Shown here piece by piece: positions 5,738 through 6,659 of a stretch of DNA of 6,659 bases. The notes under the pieces are model-generated. The model saw only the letters and a list, made by a program, of their open reading frames with translations, was not told the DNA's origin and ran no database searches. The translations under genes and the position numbers were made by a program. This stretch comes from an uncultured Verrucomicrobiota bacterium. GTDB lineage: Bacteria; Verrucomicrobiota; Kiritimatiellia; CAIVKH01. Every line of letters begins with the position of its first letter. The first letter of the stretch is position 1. The DNA lies in assembly GCA_937894535.1 (NCBI GenBank), contig CALBHI010000069.1, positions 1 to 6,659 of the forward strand, read 5' to 3'.

Positions 5738-6659
5738 ATGAACACATCCTTTCGTTCGGGTCGTCTGATCGCGGGCGTCGCCGTTTTGGTGATGTCCACC
5801 ACGGGCGCGCACGCATTGTCCTTGGTCGGGGTTCCGCCCGACACCGCGATCGGGTGTAGCGATCCCGTCCCCTTGCCCGCCTCGGTTTCTGTTACCGGGG
5901 CGTGCGGCGATGGCGCGGTCGGCGGGAGTGGGTTGGTCCGGCATTACGGGTTCAATCAGGACGACGGGCAAACCGTGGTTGATCTGTCCGGTAACGGGCA
6001 CACCGGCGTGGTCAACGGAGCCACGTGGATTGCCGAGGGGGTGGGTGGCGGGTGCTACCGGTTTGATCACCCGCAGGCATGGATCAGCGCGACCGATGAC
6101 GGATTGCCCTCGGGCAACACCGCGCGCTCGGTCAGTTGGTGGTTCACCACCCCGGCCATCCATACCGACGGCGGCAGCGATATGTTTTCCTATGGATCAC
6201 AATCGCTCGGAAATTACTTCTACTTCGGGATCGATTGGCGAAACGGCCGCCGGCAAATGGCCTTTTCCCCATGGGGTTGGGTGTTCTTGATGAATACCCC
6301 GATCACGCAGACCGATACTTGGACCCACGCCGTGTTCACCTACGACGGGCAGGGAGGTAAGAAATTCTACCTCAACGGCGTTGATGCCACCGGAATGTCC
6401 GAGGGCGGGGGATTCAATACGGTGTTGTCGGGCGTGCTGCGCATCGGCCCCCACGAATTTTCCCAACATCCCTTCACCGGCAAGATCGATGAGGTCCGCA
6501 TCTACAACCGCGCTCTGGCGCCGGAAGAGGTGGCCGCCCTCCATGCCGCCGAGGCATCCTCGATCTACCGCCCGGAGGCCCCGGTGATACACTACCGCTT
6601 TGATGCGGCAGGCGATCTCGCCCGGGACAGCGGCCCGCTGGCCCAACACGGGGTGGCCG
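5738..6659 (+). CDS. Secreted LamG-domain protein with N-terminal HYR-like module (C-terminus beyond right edge)
   Basis: The frame is open from the ATG at 5738 to the window edge, giving 307 residues. A signal peptide (Arg6 and Arg9, core LIAGVAVLVM, cleavage after AHA at 24-26) opens it. Residues about 28-62 resemble the first half of a HYR-type Ig-like repeat: VGVPPDTAIGC, DPVPLPASV and a second Cys (C40, C56). Residues about 66-275 form a LamG/concanavalin-like domain: VRHYGFNQDDGQTVVDLSGN at its start, WTHAVFTYDG and KKFYLNGV in the middle, and the hallmark FTGKIDEVRIYNRALAPEE at the end. A second LamG unit begins at about 282 (APVIHYRFD...RDSG) and is cut by the window. LamG domains bind glycans or proteins, or act as spacers, in exoenzymes and adhesins. 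What lies downstream is unknown, so binding, adhesion or enzymatic roles stay open. The ribosome-binding site is poor: a GGGG lies 15 nt upstream. Confidence 0.88.
   Translation, partial: MNTSFRSGRLIAGVAVLVMSTTGAHALSLVGVPPDTAIGCSDPVPLPASVSVTGACGDGAVGGSGLVRHYGFNQDDGQTVVDLSGNGHTGVVNGATWIAEGVGGGCYRFDHPQAWISATDDGLPSGNTARSVSWWFTTPAIHTDGGSDMFSYGSQSLGNYFYFGIDWRNGRRQMAFSPWGWVFLMNTPITQTDTWTHAVFTYDGQGGKKFYLNGVDATGMSEGGGFNTVLSGVLRIGPHEFSQHPFTGKIDEVRIYNRALAPEEVAALHAAEASSIYRPEAPVIHYRFDAAGDLARDSGPLAQHGVA

Noticed and set aside
5684..6163. A 159-residue minus-strand open frame
   Set aside because: It is antisense to the start of the LamG protein, including its signal peptide, and has no motif of its own.
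6197..6649. A 150-residue minus-strand open frame
   Set aside because: It is antisense to the LamG hallmark region, which is clearly coding on the plus strand.

Overview
The window is GC-rich DNA that looks like a bacterial chromosome segment, most likely from the Verrucomicrobiota/Planctomycetota (PVC) group. This is inferred from protein style only. The signs are a very large secreted enzyme built from jelly-roll, Fn3-like, PKD-like and thrombospondin type 3 modules, a C-terminus ending in a 'FYRI' motif of the kind common in verrucomicrobial exoproteins, and a neighbouring LamG/HYR-like surface protein. No rRNA, tRNA, CRISPR array, transposase or phage gene was found.

Layout. (1) Positions 1-1079, minus strand: the N-terminal 359 residues of a CHASE-domain membrane sensor, cut by the left edge so its output domain is unseen. 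(2) 1080-1166: a short gap holding a perfect 10-bp inverted repeat, a possible terminator for the next gene. (3) 1167-4754, minus: a 1195-residue secreted purple-acid-phosphatase-type metallophosphoesterase with all five metal-binding motifs intact, surrounded by accessory beta-sandwich modules. (4) 4755-4866: a 112-bp gap with a palindromic hairpin. (5) 4867-5619, minus: a 250-residue secreted alpha/beta hydrolase with an intact Ser-Asp-His triad. (6) 5620-5737: a divergent intergenic region. (7) 5738 to the right edge, plus: the start of a secreted protein with a truncated HYR-like module followed by tandem LamG domains, cut by the window edge.

How the genes may relate. Three of the four predicted proteins carry a signal peptide, and the fourth has its sensor domain outside the membrane, so this is an envelope/extracellular neighbourhood. 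The phosphatase and hydrolase could release phosphate or small organics from external polymers, with LamG and jelly-roll modules giving surface or carbohydrate contact. That is inference. The gaps of about 90-120 bp with hairpins do not support one tight operon. I found no strong case for a new multi-gene system. The most distinctive item is the domain architecture of the phosphatase.
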